64,000 nucleotides of DNA from Rhodococcus sp. P1Y (GCF_003641205.1 NZ_CP032762.1:2666001-2730000); one strand, 5' to 3'; shown: positions 9,461-19,406, counted from the first letter of the stretch. Notes: generated from the sequence alone by a model not told the origin. Made by a program: numbers and translations.

Positions 9461-11020
9461 CTATGCTTTCACTGGTTCGTCGAGATGATCGGTGACGGCG
9501 AGCCGGGTCTTCGTCGCCAGGTAGTAGTACAGGGCGAATCCGACGCCGCAGCCGATGAACCAGCTGTACTTCGACGCGGTGGACATGCCGGAGATTTCCA
9601 TGCCGTCGATTGCCCCGTTGAACAACACGGTGAACATCGCGAGGAGAGCTCCGACGACAGTGGCGTACACCGCGGCCGGGTTGTAACCCTTGGAGTACCA
9701 GTACTTTCCGGTGGGGTCCATCGTGAACAGCTCGTCGACGACTACCTTCTGCTTACGCACGAGGTAGTAGTCGGCAATGAGAACGCCGAACAGAGGTCCG
9801 ATGAATGCGCCGAGAGTCTCCAGCGTCAAGTGGATGACCTCGGGGTTGTTGTAGAGGTTCCACGGTGTGATCAGCACGGAGCCGACGGCGGCAATCATTC
9901 CGCCCGCGCGCCAGCTGATCTTCTGTGGGCTCACGTTGGAGAAGTCGAACGCAGGGGAGATGAAGTTGGCGACGATGTTGATGCCGATCGTGGCGATCGT
10001 GAAGGTCAGCGCGCCGAGAACAATGGCGAAGGTGCTGTCGATTCGGGCGACGGTCTCGACCGGGTCGGTGATGAGCTCACCGAAGACTGGAAGCGTCAAT
10101 GACGCGGTGACGACGACCAGGATCGAGAAGACGAGGAAGTTGACCGGAAGTCCGAGGAAGTTGCCCTTCTTCACCGCCGCGTAGGACTTGCCGTACCGGG
10201 AGAAGTCACCGAAGTTGAGCATCGGGCCGGAGAAGTAGGCGACCACCAGTGCGATAGCGCCGAGCATGACGGGTACTGCGCTGAATCCGGTGTACTCGAC
10301 CTCGCCGAGGTTCAGATCGATTGCACTCCAACCGGCTTTCCAAATGAGGTATCCGCACAGGGCGAACATGACCACGTAGACGGCCGGACCACAGAAGTCG
10401 ATGAACTTACGGATCGATTCCATTCCGCGCCAGAACACTGCAGCCTGCAGAACTCAAAGGAACAGGAAGCTTGCCCAGCCGAGGGCGGACAGTCCGGCGA
10501 ATCCGTAGTCGGCGGTCACCGCATACGGAGCGAGGCTTGGAAACAGTTTGATGAGGACGATGTCGAGGGCAGCCGATGCGAGGAATGTCTGAATTCCGTA
10601 CCAGGCGACGGCGATCAATCCGCGAATGATCGCCGGGATGTTCGCGCCGAGAACTCCGAAGGATGCCCGGCAGATGACCGGGTAGGGAACACCCGACGCC
10701 TGGCTCGGCTTGGCGACGAGGTTGCAGAAGAAGTACACGATGGCAATGCCGACGAGCAGAGAGATGAGAACCTGCCAGCTGGCAAGGCCGAGGGCGAACA
10801 AGCTTCCGGCGGTGACGTATCCGCCGACGGAGTGCACGTCGGACATCCAGAAGGCGAACAGGTTGTAGGAGGTCCACGACTGCTTCCTCAGCGGCGCGAG
10901 GTCCTCGTTGGTCAGTCTCGGGTCGTAGCTGTCCTTGATCAGTCCGCCGCCGACCGGGTGGCCTGCAGCCTCGACCATGTCGCCCACAGAGCCTACGGGG
11001 CCGTTCGCTGTATCTGTCAT
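9461..11020 (-). pseudogene. NCS1-family nucleobase/hydantoin permease with an in-frame TGA
   Basis: Two adjacent frames in the same phase, 10454-11020 and 9453 onward, join into one 518-residue NCS1 permease, which matches the family length. The N-terminal part (SYDPRLTNEDLAPL...SWTSYNLFAFWMSDVHSVGGY) and the rest (WRGMESIRKFIDFCGPAVYV, SPAFDFSNVSPQKISWRAGG, FGVLIADYYLVRKQ) are otherwise intact, with about twelve membrane segments. The break is TGA at 10456-10454, codon 189, between FLFL and VLQAA; a TGG Trp codon is expected there. ATG 11020 has AGGAG five bases upstream. The family imports allantoin, hydantoins, cytosine, uracil or purines with sodium or protons; the adjacent racemase favours a hydantoin-type substrate. 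It could be a recent null mutation or a base-call error. Confidence 0.88.
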
Positions 11021-11154
11021 CGATGCTCCTGATGCGTCGCTTCCGAGTCCGGGTGTGGATCGGTCGTTGCCGTTGGTGTGGCGAGGACCGGCGAATCACA
11101 AGGTATCGACGAAGTGTTGCACTCACGTGACGGCAGGAATATATCTTTCTTCAC
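11021..11154 (-). promoter_or_regulatory. Gap between GntR regulator and NCS1 permease
   Basis: This 134-bp gap separates the GntR stop from the NCS1 start, both on the minus strand. It contains an 8-bp palindrome TCACGTGA at 11123-11130 and an AT-richer patch at about 11137-11153, which may include a promoter or the GntR operator. AGGAG just upstream of 11020 is the NCS1 ribosome-binding site. No -35/-10 pair could be assigned securely. Confidence 0.35.
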
Positions 11155-11871
11155 TCACTCGGAGTGTGGATCGGCAAGCAGTCCGGAGTCGCTCGTGATG
11201 GACGAAATGACCGCATTGAGACGTCCTGAGTGGAATTGTGCGATCTCCAGAAGTTTGGCGGAATCCCGTTCGAGAAAAGCGTCGAGCATGGCCGCATGAT
11301 CGGAATGCAGGGATGCGCGGTCCGCGCCCGCAACGTGCACCATCGGCTGCACGGGCTCGGTGATGTTCCACGCTGATTCCAGCATATGCAGCAATCTTTT
11401 CATTCGTGACGGTCGAGTCAGGGCCATGTGGAACTCGCGACTTCTGCGGTGGTACTCACGGGGATCGTCGACGGTAATACTCTGTTCCAGAACGCGACTG
11501 GCTTCTATTGCCACTTCTCGATCACTGTCGGTGGCCGACAGTGCTGCGGTCGACAATGCCGCGGACTCCAGCACTTCGCGCACAATGTACATCTCGCGCA
11601 ATTCGGCGGAAGTCAATTGCGCCACCGTGTATCCGAGATTGGGACGATGATCGACCAATCTTTCACCGATCAACGTCTTCAACGATTCGCGCACGGGAAT
11701 TCTGCTGACGCCGAATATCTCCGCGACTTCATTGAGAGGAATAGCGGTGTTGGGCGGGGCGTCGCCGGAAAGAATGACGCGCCGAAGCTCGTCGAGGATG
11801 GTCGACTGTCTGCCTCCGGGCTCGACGATGCGCAACTGCGACAGAAGCACCGACCGGCGACGTGGGGGCAT
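11155..11871 (-). CDS. GntR-family (FCD domain) transcriptional regulator
   Basis: 238 residues. The N-terminal winged helix reads LDELRRVILSGDAPPNTAI, LNEVAEIFGVSRIPVRESLKTL and LVDHRPNLGYTVAQL, diagnostic for GntR. An all-helical FCD ligand domain follows, with the metal-binding pattern REFHMAL and a later LHSDHAAMLDAF. ATG 11871 is preferred over the longer GTG start because AAGGAG lies six bases upstream. FCD regulators of this type sense organic acids or pathway intermediates and repress adjacent operons. It is transcribed in the same direction as the NCS1 permease and racemase genes and divergently from mftE (126-bp gap). Confidence 0.9.
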   Translation of the reverse strand: MPPRRRSVLLSQLRIVEPGGRQSTILDELRRVILSGDAPPNTAIPLNEVAEIFGVSRIPVRESLKTLIGERLVDHRPNLGYTVAQLTSAELREMYIVREVLESAALSTAALSATDSDREVAIEASRVLEQSITVDDPREYHRRSREFHMALTRPSRMKRLLHMLESAWNITEPVQPMVHVAGADRASLHSDHAAMLDAFLERDSAKLLEIAQFHSGRLNAVISSITSDSGLLADPHSE

Positions 11872-11983
11872 GATGCTCCTTCTCTCGTACGAAAACCTTC
11901 TCACCGCATGGCGGGCAATCTAGCGTTCCATTGTTTCCGCCGTGTGAAAGAACGTCCAAGAAGGAGCCTGGGTTCGTCCGCGC

Positions 11984-11989
11984 TAGCAT
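11984..11989 (+). promoter_or_regulatory. Candidate -10 box of leaderless mftE promoter
   Basis: TAGCAT fits the actinobacterial -10 pattern TAnnnT and ends 8 bp before the GTG of mftE, leaving no room for a 5' leader. No clear -35 was found. If real, mftE-F-G have their own promoter inside the gap created by the inserted catabolic block. The call rests on spacing alone. Confidence 0.4.
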
Positions 11990-11997
11990 CGGCCCTT

Positions 11998-12708
11998 GTG
12001 CCACCCCACGACGATCTGCAACCTGCCTTCGAACGACTCGGTCAGGCCGGCTGGCCCGAGGTCGACCCGGGGGTCACGCTCGCCGTTCCTGTGGGTGCGT
12101 TCGAACAACACGGCCCGCACCTTCCTCTCGACACCGATACGCGTGTGGCCGAGGCTCTTGCTCAGCGTTTGCCGGGGGTCGTCGTCGCACCGTCGATCGC
12201 GTACGGGGCGAGCGGCGAGCACGAGGGCTTCCCCGGAACCATCTCGATCGGGTCGAACGCCTTGCGGTCGGTGCTCGTCGAATACGGCCGGTCCGCGTGC
12301 CGGTGGGCGAACCGGGTGGTGTTCGTCAACGGCCACGGTGGCAACGTTGCTACGTTGATCGGCGCCGTCGAGCTGCTGCGCTACGAGGGCCGTGATGTCG
12401 CATGGATTCCCTGTGCGGTGCCGGGCGCCGACGCGCATGCGGGACGCACCGAAACTTCACTCCTGCTCTGGCTTTCGCCTGAAATGGTCGACATCTCGCG
12501 GGCCGAGGTGGGCAACACCGACGACATCGCAGACCTACTTCCGCGCCTACGGGAGGGCGGGGTGCGCGCGGTGGCCCCGAACGGTGTTCTCGGCGACCCG
12601 CGACGTTCGTCGGCGACGGAGGGCAGAGACATCATGGCCGAGATGACCGAGCGCAGCGCCGCCGCGCTCGACCGATGGATGCCGTCGCAACGGGGAATGT
12701 TGACGTGA
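11998..12708 (+). CDS. mftE: Mycofactocin precursor peptide peptidase MftE
   Basis: 236-residue member of the creatininase family. MftE cleaves the MftC-modified MftA and releases the cyclised Val-Tyr dipeptide AHDP that MftD then oxidises. Metal-ligand motifs of the family are visible: [18 protein letters not shown] (Glu, His, Asp), FVNGHGGN and [10 protein letters not shown] (His, Glu). GTG 11998 is chosen because homology begins with the next residues and a -10-like box sits 8 bp upstream; the frame extends further upstream but that part lies antisense to the GntR gene and has no family similarity. In known loci mftE follows mftD directly; here an 8-kb block separates them. Confidence 0.92.
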   Translation: MPPHDDLQPAFERLGQAGWPEVDPGVTLAVPVGAFEQHGPHLPLDTDTRVAEALAQRLPGVVVAPSIAYGASGEHEGFPGTISIGSNALRSVLVEYGRSACRWANRVVFVNGHGGNVATLIGAVELLRYEGRDVAWIPCAVPGADAHAGRTETSLLLWLSPEMVDISRAEVGNTDDIADLLPRLREGGVRAVAPNGVLGDPRRSSATEGRDIMAEMTERSAAALDRWMPSQRGMLT

Positions 12709-12799
12709 TCGCGCGGTACGGTTTCAGCCGCCGAAAAAGACCGACGGTATGTTCCCTGATTTCTATGGCGGTCGATACCACTTCGCCGCTTTGTCCGCT

Positions 12800-12805
12800 T
12801 ACGAT
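12800..12805 (+). promoter_or_regulatory. Candidate -10 box upstream of mftF start
   Basis: TACGAT (TAnnnT pattern) ends 6 bp before the preferred mftF ATG at 12812, matching the leaderless arrangement seen at several other genes here. No ribosome-binding site precedes the ATG. The match is short and unsupported by a clear -35. Confidence 0.3.
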
Positions 12806-12811
12806 CACCTG

Positions 12812-14209
12812 ATGGGTCAAGGTCGATTGCCTGATGGATTCGGGGTGCGCGTCGATCCTCGTGTACGCAGATACTCGGACGGACGTGTGCTGATCGGGGG
12901 ATCTCCGACCAGGATGCTCAAGCTTGCCCCCACGGCTGCGGCCATGATCGGCGACGGCTTCCTCGAGGTCACCGATTCGCAGTCCGCACTCGTGGCACGA
13001 AAACTGCTCGACTCGGGTGTTGCGAACCCGCGACCGATGTCGATCCCGTCGCCCAGAGATGTCACCGTCGTCGTGCCGTCGAAGAACAACGAGGCAGGGC
13101 TGAGTCGACTACTTCCAGCCCTGCACGGTCTCAACGTCATTGTTGTCGACGACGGTTCGGACGATCCCGTCACGCCGCCGCACCTGACGTGGAGCGTGGG
13201 TGGGGTGACGGTGCTCAGGCATGAGGTCTCCCGAGGTCCCGCTGCCGCTCGCAACACGGGATTACGCAGTGCAACCACGGATTTCGTCGCATTTCTCGAC
13301 TCCGATGTCGTACCGCGCAAGGGATGGCTCGAAGTCATGCTCGGTCACTTCTCCGACCCCGCGGTCGCACTGGTCGCTCCGCGAATCGTTGCGCTCGAAC
13401 CCGAGGGCAACGCGCTCGCACGGTACGAGCACGCTCGATCGTCATTGGACCTGGGACGGAAAGAAGCGGCCGTACGCGCGGGAAGTTCGGTGTCCTACGT
13501 GCCGAGCGCTGCCATGCTGATCCGTCGGCAGGTCGCCGAGGAATGCGGGGGATTCGACGAATCGATGCACGTCGCCGAGGATGTCGATCTCTGCTGGAGG
13601 TTGCAGGAAGCGGGGTGGCGGCTGAGGTACGAGCCAGTCGCAAACGTCGCCCACGAACACCGGGTGACCTTCGGCCGATGGTTCGGCCGCAAAATGTTCT
13701 ACGGCACCGGGGCCAGTCCGCTCGCCGAGCGGCATCCAGGAATGGTGCCACCGATCTCGATGTCGCCGTGGACGCTGGTCGCCTGCTTGTTCGCGGCAAG
13801 TTTCACCAGGTTCGGGCTTCTCGGGGCGTTACTGACCCTGGGCGTCACAATCGGCCGACTCCGAAAGATGTTCGTCGGTCTCGATCAACCCACGCGAATC
13901 GCGGCGATCCTTGCCACCGAAGGATTCGTCGGTGGACTCTGGCAGCTGACGTCGGCGCTGTTCCGACACTATTGGCCGATAACACTGCTGGCGGTGGTGC
14001 TGTCCGCCAGAATCCGAAGAATTGCACTGGGATTGGCTGTGGCAGAGGCTATGTCGGACTGGTACAAGCACCGTGAGCTCGGCGGTCTCGACCCCGTGCG
14101 GTACTCGGTCTTCAAGCGAATCGACGACGTCGCCTACGGGGCCGGTCTGTGGCGGGGAGCGGTCCATTCGCGTAGCGCCGCGGCACTGCTGCCACGATTG
14201 GACACATGA
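12812..14209 (+). CDS. mftF: Mycofactocin glycosyltransferase MftF
   Basis: 465-residue GT2 glycosyltransferase. MftF is known to attach the beta-1,4-glucose chain to (pre)mycofactocin in mycobacteria. The family N-terminus [17 protein letters not shown]...[14 protein letters not shown] is present. The GT-A domain follows, with [21 protein letters not shown], the DxD-like FLDSDVVP, and the acceptor-site region [18 protein letters not shown]. The C-terminal third has hydrophobic segments suggesting membrane association. ATG 12812 starts the conserved block; an in-frame ATG at 12749 would add 21 residues without family similarity. The last four bases, ATGA, overlap the mftG start, so the two are coupled. 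Confidence 0.92.
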   Translation: MGQGRLPDGFGVRVDPRVRRYSDGRVLIGGSPTRMLKLAPTAAAMIGDGFLEVTDSQSALVARKLLDSGVANPRPMSIPSPRDVTVVVPSKNNEAGLSRLLPALHGLNVIVVDDGSDDPVTPPHLTWSVGGVTVLRHEVSRGPAAARNTGLRSATTDFVAFLDSDVVPRKGWLEVMLGHFSDPAVALVAPRIVALEPEGNALARYEHARSSLDLGRKEAAVRAGSSVSYVPSAAMLIRRQVAEECGGFDESMHVAEDVDLCWRLQEAGWRLRYEPVANVAHEHRVTFGRWFGRKMFYGTGASPLAERHPGMVPPISMSPWTLVACLFAASFTRFGLLGALLTLGVTIGRLRKMFVGLDQPTRIAAILATEGFVGGLWQLTSALFRHYWPITLLAVVLSARIRRIALGLAVAEAMSDWYKHRELGGLDPVRYSVFKRIDDVAYGAGLWRGAVHSRSAAALLPRLDT

Positions 14210-15654
14210 GCCGAGTTCGCCACGTCGATGCTCTCGTCGTCGGTGGAGGCTCGTGCGGCTGCGTCATGGCCGCGAGACTCAGCGAGGATCCCTCGCTCGA
14301 GGTCCTCCTGCTCGAGTCCGGGCCAGGGTTTGCCTCCCTCGGTGACGTCCCGTCGGAAGTGACGGATTCACGCCTGCTTCCGGTCGGTCCGAGCAGTCCA
14401 TGGGTCGACACCTACCCCGCCGAACTGACGCCGTCGACTCCTCGGGTCATCGCCCGAGGCCGCGTTCTCGGCGGATCCGGCGCGGTCAACGGTGGGTATT
14501 TCATCCGGGCCCGACCATCGGACTTCGACGCCTGGCCGGCGTCGTGGTCGTTCGCCGATGTTCTTCCGTACTTTCGTCGCCTCGAGTCCGACGTCGATTT
14601 CACGGGATCGGCGCACGGAGACGCCGGACCGATGCCTGTCTCGCGAGTAGCCGCCGGTGCGCGTGCACCTATCACCGACATGTTCGTCGACGCTGCGCGG
14701 CGAGCAGGGTTCGCCGCCGACGACGACAAGAACGCGCCGGACTCGGTCGGAGGCGTCGGCGCCGTGCCGCGCAACGTGATTGGCGACATACGTACGAATT
14801 CTGCTCTCGCGTACCTTCTTCCGGCGCTTTCTCGGCCGAACCTGACAGTCGAGGATCGGTCGACGGTGCTGTCGGTGACGTTCGACGGTACGAGGGCCAC
14901 CGGCGTCCTCGTTGCGCGCCGGGGAGGTGTCGAGCGGGTGGCGGCGAACACTGTGATTCTGTGCAGCGGTGCCGTACGGACGCCCCAGCTTCTGATGCTT
15001 TCCGGCGTCGGTCCTTCGGAAGAGCTACGGCTGCATGGGATCTCGGTCGTTCTCGATCACCCACGAGTTGGTCGTGAAATCAGCGACCATCCGGAAGTCG
15101 GTGTCTACTATAGCTTTCCGGATACGGGTCGACCGGCTTCGCTGCTGGAGGCCGTGCTGCACGTCGACGACCTCGAAATCCGACCGTACTCAGCAGCGTT
15201 CGATCGCATGATCCCGTTTCATCCGATCGGCGATCCGATGATCGGGGTCGGACTGATGAAACCCGAGAGTCGCGGCTCTCTGTCGCTGCGATCGAACGAC
15301 CCGGCTGATGCGCCGATCGTGCGGTATCGGTACCTCGAAGCGGCGTCCGACCGGGCTGCGCTGGCAGGTGGGGTCGATCTCGTCGGCGACATGCTGGGAG
15401 GCGTCGTGCCGATCGCTCCCGGCTCGGGGGACCCGCTGCTGGGTAGGCTCGGAACCTCCCTTCACCTGTCGGGCAGTTGCGCGATGGGTCAAGGCAATTC
15501 CGTTCTCGACGACGAGTGTCGAGTTCGCGGAATCGACGGGCTGCGTGTCGTGGACACCTCGGCATTCCCGGTAGTGCCCACCAGGGGGCCGCACGCGACC
15601 GCGATCATGCTGGCCGAACGCGCATCGGACCTCGTGCGAGGCACGGTGGCGTAG
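14206..15654 (+). CDS. mftG: Mycofactocin-associated GMC oxidoreductase MftG
   Basis: 482-residue GMC flavoprotein. The FAD-binding N-terminus is [22 protein letters not shown] followed by LLLESGPG. The GMC signature [13 protein letters not shown] follows, and the C-terminal active-site region includes [10 protein letters not shown] and the closing [29 protein letters not shown]. In mycobacteria MftG has been reported to reoxidise mycofactocinol and feed electrons to the respiratory chain during growth on ethanol. The start overlaps the mftF stop as ATGA. It is the last gene of the mycofactocin locus here. It is a little shorter than choline-dehydrogenase-type relatives, as expected for MftG. 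Confidence 0.92.
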   Translation: MSRVRHVDALVVGGGSCGCVMAARLSEDPSLEVLLLESGPGFASLGDVPSEVTDSRLLPVGPSSPWVDTYPAELTPSTPRVIARGRVLGGSGAVNGGYFIRARPSDFDAWPASWSFADVLPYFRRLESDVDFTGSAHGDAGPMPVSRVAAGARAPITDMFVDAARRAGFAADDDKNAPDSVGGVGAVPRNVIGDIRTNSALAYLLPALSRPNLTVEDRSTVLSVTFDGTRATGVLVARRGGVERVAANTVILCSGAVRTPQLLMLSGVGPSEELRLHGISVVLDHPRVGREISDHPEVGVYYSFPDTGRPASLLEAVLHVDDLEIRPYSAAFDRMIPFHPIGDPMIGVGLMKPESRGSLSLRSNDPADAPIVRYRYLEAASDRAALAGGVDLVGDMLGGVVPIAPGSGDPLLGRLGTSLHLSGSCAMGQGNSVLDDECRVRGIDGLRVVDTSAFPVVPTRGPHATAIMLAERASDLVRGTVA

Positions 15655-15704
15655 GTTCGTGGTCTGTGGACCATTCTCGGTTCGCAGAGAATGGGGCAAA
15701 CCCG

Positions 15705-15839
15705 ATGTCTGACAAATCTCCGCGCAACTCCATGACCAAGAAGTCCGGAAAGTCGTTGAAGGAGAAGCGAGCGGACAAGAAGACGAAGGCCTCGGGCGAC
15801 ACAAGCATCGACATTTCCGCTACGGTCAAGAAGCGCTGA
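15705..15839 (+). CDS. Small lysine-rich conserved protein
   Basis: 44 residues starting at ATG 15705 (MSDKSPRNSMTKKSGKSLK..., ending ATVKKR). It is very rich in Lys, Ser and Arg, with no membrane segment or cysteine. Short basic proteins of this type recur in actinobacterial genomes without known function. An upstream TAGGTT at 15652-15657 could be its -10 box, giving a 40-odd-base leader. A hairpin follows at 15857-15879, so it looks like a one-gene transcript. I do not assign a function; nucleic-acid binding is possible from composition only. Confidence 0.65.
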   Translation: MSDKSPRNSMTKKSGKSLKEKRADKKTKASGDTSIDISATVKKR

Positions 15840-15856
15840 CTTCGCAGACCCCTCTG

Positions 15857-15879
15857 GCCTCGGGAAGCGCCCCCGAGGC
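15857..15879 (+). terminator. Hairpin after the small basic protein gene
   Basis: A perfect 8-bp stem, GCCTCGGG (15857-15864) paired with CCCGAGGC (15872-15879), with a 7-base loop. It begins 17 bp after the stop of the small protein gene and ends 70 bp before the next gene. There is no T-tract. Confidence 0.6.
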
Positions 15880-15949
15880 TCGGAGGGCCTGTATTCTGCG
15901 TGTGTGAGCTGGGTTACAGTGGTGCGACCACGCCAGAAGAGGTAACTGT

Positions 15950-17245
15950 GTGATGACTGTGAGATTGCCAGGGCAGGGCAACCCGTGGGTAGCCGTTCGC
16001 CCTGGTGAGGACATCGACGTTCTAGCTCGTCGAATGACCACCGCGCATCAACTGTTCGTCGACAACGGACCGTCGTCCACCAACGTGCGCTCCGTCGTAC
16101 TCGATTCCTGGTTGCGTAGCAAAACGAAAGGCGTGAACCCGGACGGCGGGGACGAGTCTCTGGTGCTGTCCGGTGCCGAACTCGACCGGTACCGCAACGA
16201 CCATCCGATGTCGATCATCCGCCCGGTCATACGCAAGTTGCTCGTCGAGGACGCCGCCGACACGGGTCTGCTCGTCGCCATCTCCGACGCGGAAGGCCGG
16301 TTGTTGTGGGTCGAGGGGGATTCGGCGGCAAAGGACCGAGCCCAGTCGATGAACTTCGCCGAAGGCGTCGACTGGAGCGAAGAGAGCAAGGGAACGAACG
16401 CGCCGGGAACAGCGCTGGCCGTCGATCATTGCGTTCAGATTTTCGCAGCCGAGCACTTCAGCAGGTCCGTACACGAATGGAGCTGTTCCGCCGCCCCGGT
16501 TCATCACCCCACGAGCGGTCAGATTCTGGGGGCCATCGACATCACCGGTGGTCCACGCGTTGCAGTTCCCGAAGTGCTGTCGCTCATTCGAGCCACCGTC
16601 GCAGCCGCGGAGTCGGAGCTGCGACTGCACCTGTTGAACTCACCGAAGTCATTGGGAGACACGTCTCCTCGTCTGGAGGTGCTCGGCTCCGGTAGGCCGG
16701 GACTCGTGCGAAGCAGTGGACGGCTGCCGCTGTCGCAGAGGCACGCGGAAATTCTTCTGCTGCTCGCCGATCATCCGGAAGGCCTCAGTTCGGACCATTT
16801 GGCGGTCCTGCTCGACGAGCACGAACTCGACTCCGTCACCATCCGTGCTGAGATGTCGCGTCTGCGAAAAACCTTCGGGGCGGCCGGACTGGCGTCGCGG
16901 CCGTATCGGTTGGTGGGAGAGCTCGGCTCCGATGTCGGCGATATTCGTCGGGCGCTGGACCGCGGCGATATCGACGCCGCACTGCGGATCTACACCGGTC
17001 CGGTGTTGCCTGGATCCGCAGCGCCTGGGATCGAAGATATTCGTGAGGAATTGCGCTCGCGCGTGCAGGCAGCATTACTACGCGCCGGGGATCCCGTGTT
17101 GCTGGCCCAGTGGACTTCGTCGATCCATGGACGCACCGACGTCATTGCGTGGGAGGCGTACCGAGCGACCCTGAGCCGCGACTCTGCTCTGTACGGCCAG
17201 GTCAACGCGCGTATCAACCTCCTCGATCGTCAGTTGGGCGTCTGA
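15950..17245 (+). CDS. GAF-domain transcriptional regulator of the AcoR-like group
   Basis: 431 residues. An N-terminal helical segment (SWLRSKTKGVNPD) leads into a GAF sensor domain, about residues 85-225 (LLVAISDAEGRLLWVEGD, EGTNAPGTALA-like SEESKGTNAPGTALAVD, CSAAPVHHPTSGQILGAIDITG). These are hallmarks of acetoin/aldehyde regulators next to aldehyde dehydrogenases. The C-terminal part (about 255-330) has a winged-helix-like pattern, SVTIRAEMSRLRKTFG...SRPYRLVGEL. There is no AAA+ ATPase domain, so it cannot act through sigma-54 like classical AcoR. AGAGG lies seven bases before GTG 15950; ATG 15953 is the alternative. It precedes the aldehyde dehydrogenase gene, probably its target. Confidence 0.82.
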   Translation: MMTVRLPGQGNPWVAVRPGEDIDVLARRMTTAHQLFVDNGPSSTNVRSVVLDSWLRSKTKGVNPDGGDESLVLSGAELDRYRNDHPMSIIRPVIRKLLVEDAADTGLLVAISDAEGRLLWVEGDSAAKDRAQSMNFAEGVDWSEESKGTNAPGTALAVDHCVQIFAAEHFSRSVHEWSCSAAPVHHPTSGQILGAIDITGGPRVAVPEVLSLIRATVAAAESELRLHLLNSPKSLGDTSPRLEVLGSGRPGLVRSSGRLPLSQRHAEILLLLADHPEGLSSDHLAVLLDEHELDSVTIRAEMSRLRKTFGAAGLASRPYRLVGELGSDVGDIRRALDRGDIDAALRIYTGPVLPGSAAPGIEDIREELRSRVQAALLRAGDPVLLAQWTSSIHGRTDVIAWEAYRATLSRDSALYGQVNARINLLDRQLGV

Positions 17246-17269
17246 CCGAAGTTTTTGGCATGCAGTGCA

Positions 17270-17290
17270 GCAACGTAGTTGCAACGTTGC
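17270..17290. promoter_or_regulatory. Double palindrome upstream of aldehyde dehydrogenase, candidate operator
   Basis: Two abutting inverted repeats share two bases: GCAAC-GTA-GTTGC at 17270-17282 and the perfect palindrome GCAACGTTGC at 17281-17290. They lie 53 bp before the dehydrogenase ATG and 25 bp after the regulator stop. TAGTGT at 17297-17302 could be the -10, which would place the repeats near -35. The most likely ligand is the GAF regulator encoded immediately upstream. Confidence 0.55.
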
Positions 17291-17343
17291 GCACCCTAGT
17301 GTTCTGAATCACATCAGTTCTGTTGATCAGAAGGAGCCACTAG

Positions 17344-18867
17344 ATGTCCGTCTACGCCCGCCCCGGTACCGCCGACGCTGTCATGTCTTTCCAGCCGCGT
17401 TACGACAACTGGATCGGTGGCGAATGGGTACCGCCAGTCAAGGGACAGTACTTCGAGAACCCGACGCCCGTCACGGGTGAGAACTTCACCGAGGTCGCCC
17501 GGTCCACGTCCGAGGACATCGAGCTCGCACTCGACGCTGCTCATGCAGCCGCACCTGCCTGGGGCAAGACCTCCGCGGCAGAGCGCGCCGTGATTCTCAA
17601 CAAGATCGCCGACCGCATCGCCGAGAACCTCGAATCGATTGCACTTGCCGAGTCCTGGGACAACGGCAAGCCGATTCGCGAGACCCTCAACGCGGACATC
17701 CCGTTGGCCGTGGATCACTTCCGGTACTTCGCCGGATGCATTCGCGCACAGGAGGGTTCGCTGTCGGAGATCGACGAGGACACCGTCGCGTACCACTTCC
17801 ACGAGCCTCTCGGCGTCGTCGGCCAGATCATTCCCTGGAACTTCCCGATCCTCATGGCCGTGTGGAAGCTCGCTCCCGCATTGGCCGCAGGCAACGCCGT
17901 CGTCCTCAAGCCGGCCGAGCAGACCCCGGCGTCGATCCTGCACTTGATCTCGATCATCGGCGATCTGCTCCCGCCGGGCGTGCTCAACATCGTCAACGGA
18001 TTCGGCACCGAAGCAGGCAAGCCGCTGGCGTCGAGCCCGCGCATCGCCAAGATCGCGTTCACCGGTGAGACCACCACCGGACGCCTGATCATGCAGTACG
18101 CGTCGCAGAACCTCATTCCGGTCACGCTGGAACTGGGCGGCAAGAGCCCCAATGTGTTCTTCTCCGACGTCCTCTCGTCGAACGACGATTACCAGGACAA
18201 GGCGCTCGAAGGCTTCACGATGTTCGCGCTCAACCAGGGCGAGGTCTGCACCTGCCCGTCGCGCTCGCTCATCCAAGCCGACATCTACGACGAGTTCCTC
18301 GCGCTCGCCGCTATCCGTACCAAGGCAGTCCGTCAGGGCGATCCGCTCGACACCGAGACCATGATCGGTGCGCAGGCGTCCAACGACCAGCTCGAGAAGA
18401 TCCTGTCCTATATCGAGATCGGCAAGGGTGAAGGCGCTCAGGTCGTCACCGGAGGTGAGCGTGCTCAGCTCGGCGGAGATCTCAACGGCGGCTACTACGT
18501 CCAGCCGACCATCTTCACCGGCAAGAACAACATGCGAATCTTCCAAGAGGAGATCTTCGGACCGGTCGTGTCGGTGACGTCCTTCAAGGACTACGACGAG
18601 GCCATCTCCATCGCCAACGACACCCTCTACGGACTCGGCGCAGGTGTCTGGTCGCGCGACGGTGGCGTCGCATACCGCGCAGGCCGCGACATCAAGGCCG
18701 GTCGTGTGTGGACCAACACCTACCACCAGTACCCGGCGCACGCTGCATTCGGTGGATACAAGCAGTCCGGCATCGGCCGCGAGAATCACAAGATGATGCT
18801 CGATCACTACCAGCAGACGAAAAACCTACTGGTCAGCTACGCCCAGAAGGCCCAGGGCTTCTTCTGA
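17344..18867 (+). CDS. NAD-dependent aldehyde dehydrogenase, ExaC/acetaldehyde type
   Basis: 507 residues, a typical ALDH. The Rossmann-domain motifs [21 protein letters not shown] and [11 protein letters not shown] are present. The catalytic Glu is in [11 protein letters not shown] and the catalytic Cys in [11 protein letters not shown]. The C-terminal block [19 protein letters not shown] is characteristic of the ExaC/AldA group that oxidises acetaldehyde during growth on ethanol or ethanolamine. The ribosome-binding site AAGGAG lies at 17330-17335. The stop overlaps the DUF779 start by one base. It follows a GAF regulator and lies just upstream of the ethanolamine operon, so acetaldehyde made by EutBC is the expected substrate. 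Other short aldehydes are possible. Confidence 0.93.
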   Translation: MSVYARPGTADAVMSFQPRYDNWIGGEWVPPVKGQYFENPTPVTGENFTEVARSTSEDIELALDAAHAAAPAWGKTSAAERAVILNKIADRIAENLESIALAESWDNGKPIRETLNADIPLAVDHFRYFAGCIRAQEGSLSEIDEDTVAYHFHEPLGVVGQIIPWNFPILMAVWKLAPALAAGNAVVLKPAEQTPASILHLISIIGDLLPPGVLNIVNGFGTEAGKPLASSPRIAKIAFTGETTTGRLIMQYASQNLIPVTLELGGKSPNVFFSDVLSSNDDYQDKALEGFTMFALNQGEVCTCPSRSLIQADIYDEFLALAAIRTKAVRQGDPLDTETMIGAQASNDQLEKILSYIEIGKGEGAQVVTGGERAQLGGDLNGGYYVQPTIFTGKNNMRIFQEEIFGPVVSVTSFKDYDEAISIANDTLYGLGAGVWSRDGGVAYRAGRDIKAGRVWTNTYHQYPAHAAFGGYKQSGIGRENHKMMLDHYQQTKNLLVSYAQKAQGFF

Positions 18868-19406
18868 TGCAGGACGCGCGAGTACCAGCGCGTCTCAGAA
18901 CCACCGCCGGGGCGATGGAGCTCCTCCGTCGCCTCGGCGGTATCCACGGCGCACTGATGATGCATCAGTCCGGCGGCTGCTGCGACGGGTCGTCACCGAT
19001 GTGTTATCCCGCAAACGAATTCATCGTCGGAGACCGGGATGTACTGCTCGGACTGCTCGACCTGAGGCTCGGGGTCGGTGATGTTCCGACCGACCTCCCC
19101 GAGGGAACCGACGCCGTACCGGTCTGGATTTCGGGTTCGCAGTTCGAGGCGTGGAAGCACACGCAAATGGTGCTCGACGTCGTCCCGGGCCGGGGATCGG
19201 GCTTTTCGCTCGAAACTCCGGAGGGGCTTCGTTTCCTGAGCCGAGGACGTGCCTTCACTCAGGAGGAGTACGACATCCTGAAGGAGGTCACCCCCTTCGT
19301 CGGCGTCGACTGGGAAGAGGGGCGGAGGCCGCCGGTTCCGGGCGATGTCATTGTCGTCGCCGAGGCCGTCGACGCCTGCCCGGTTCCAGGAATGCTTCAG
19401 GGTTAG
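18867..19406 (+). CDS. DUF779 protein partnered with aldehyde dehydrogenase, C-terminally extended
   Basis: 179 residues. The core MELLRRLGGIHGALMMHQSGGCCDGSSPMCYPANEF matches DUF779, whose conserved HQSGGCCDGS and MC cysteines look metal-binding. Further conserved blocks are VWISGSQFEAWKHTQ, LDVVPGRGSGFSLE and RFLSRGRAF. DUF779 genes regularly follow ExaC-type aldehyde dehydrogenases; the role is unknown, perhaps a metal or redox accessory. The usual domain is about 120-130 residues; here there is an extra loop after LLDLRLG and about 45 additional C-terminal residues. ATG 18867 overlaps the dehydrogenase stop, so the pair is translationally coupled. A hairpin covers its stop. Confidence 0.85.
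   Translation: MQDARVPARLRTTAGAMELLRRLGGIHGALMMHQSGGCCDGSSPMCYPANEFIVGDRDVLLGLLDLRLGVGDVPTDLPEGTDAVPVWISGSQFEAWKHTQMVLDVVPGRGSGFSLETPEGLRFLSRGRAFTQEEYDILKEVTPFVGVDWEEGRRPPVPGDVIVVAEAVDACPVPGMLQG

Noticed and set aside
11428..11997. Upstream extension of mftE
   Set aside because: It is antisense to the GntR gene and has no creatininase similarity; GTG 11998 starts at the family boundary.
12749..12811. Earlier ATG for mftF
   Set aside because: It adds 21 residues without family similarity, and the conserved MftF start RLPDGF follows ATG 12812.
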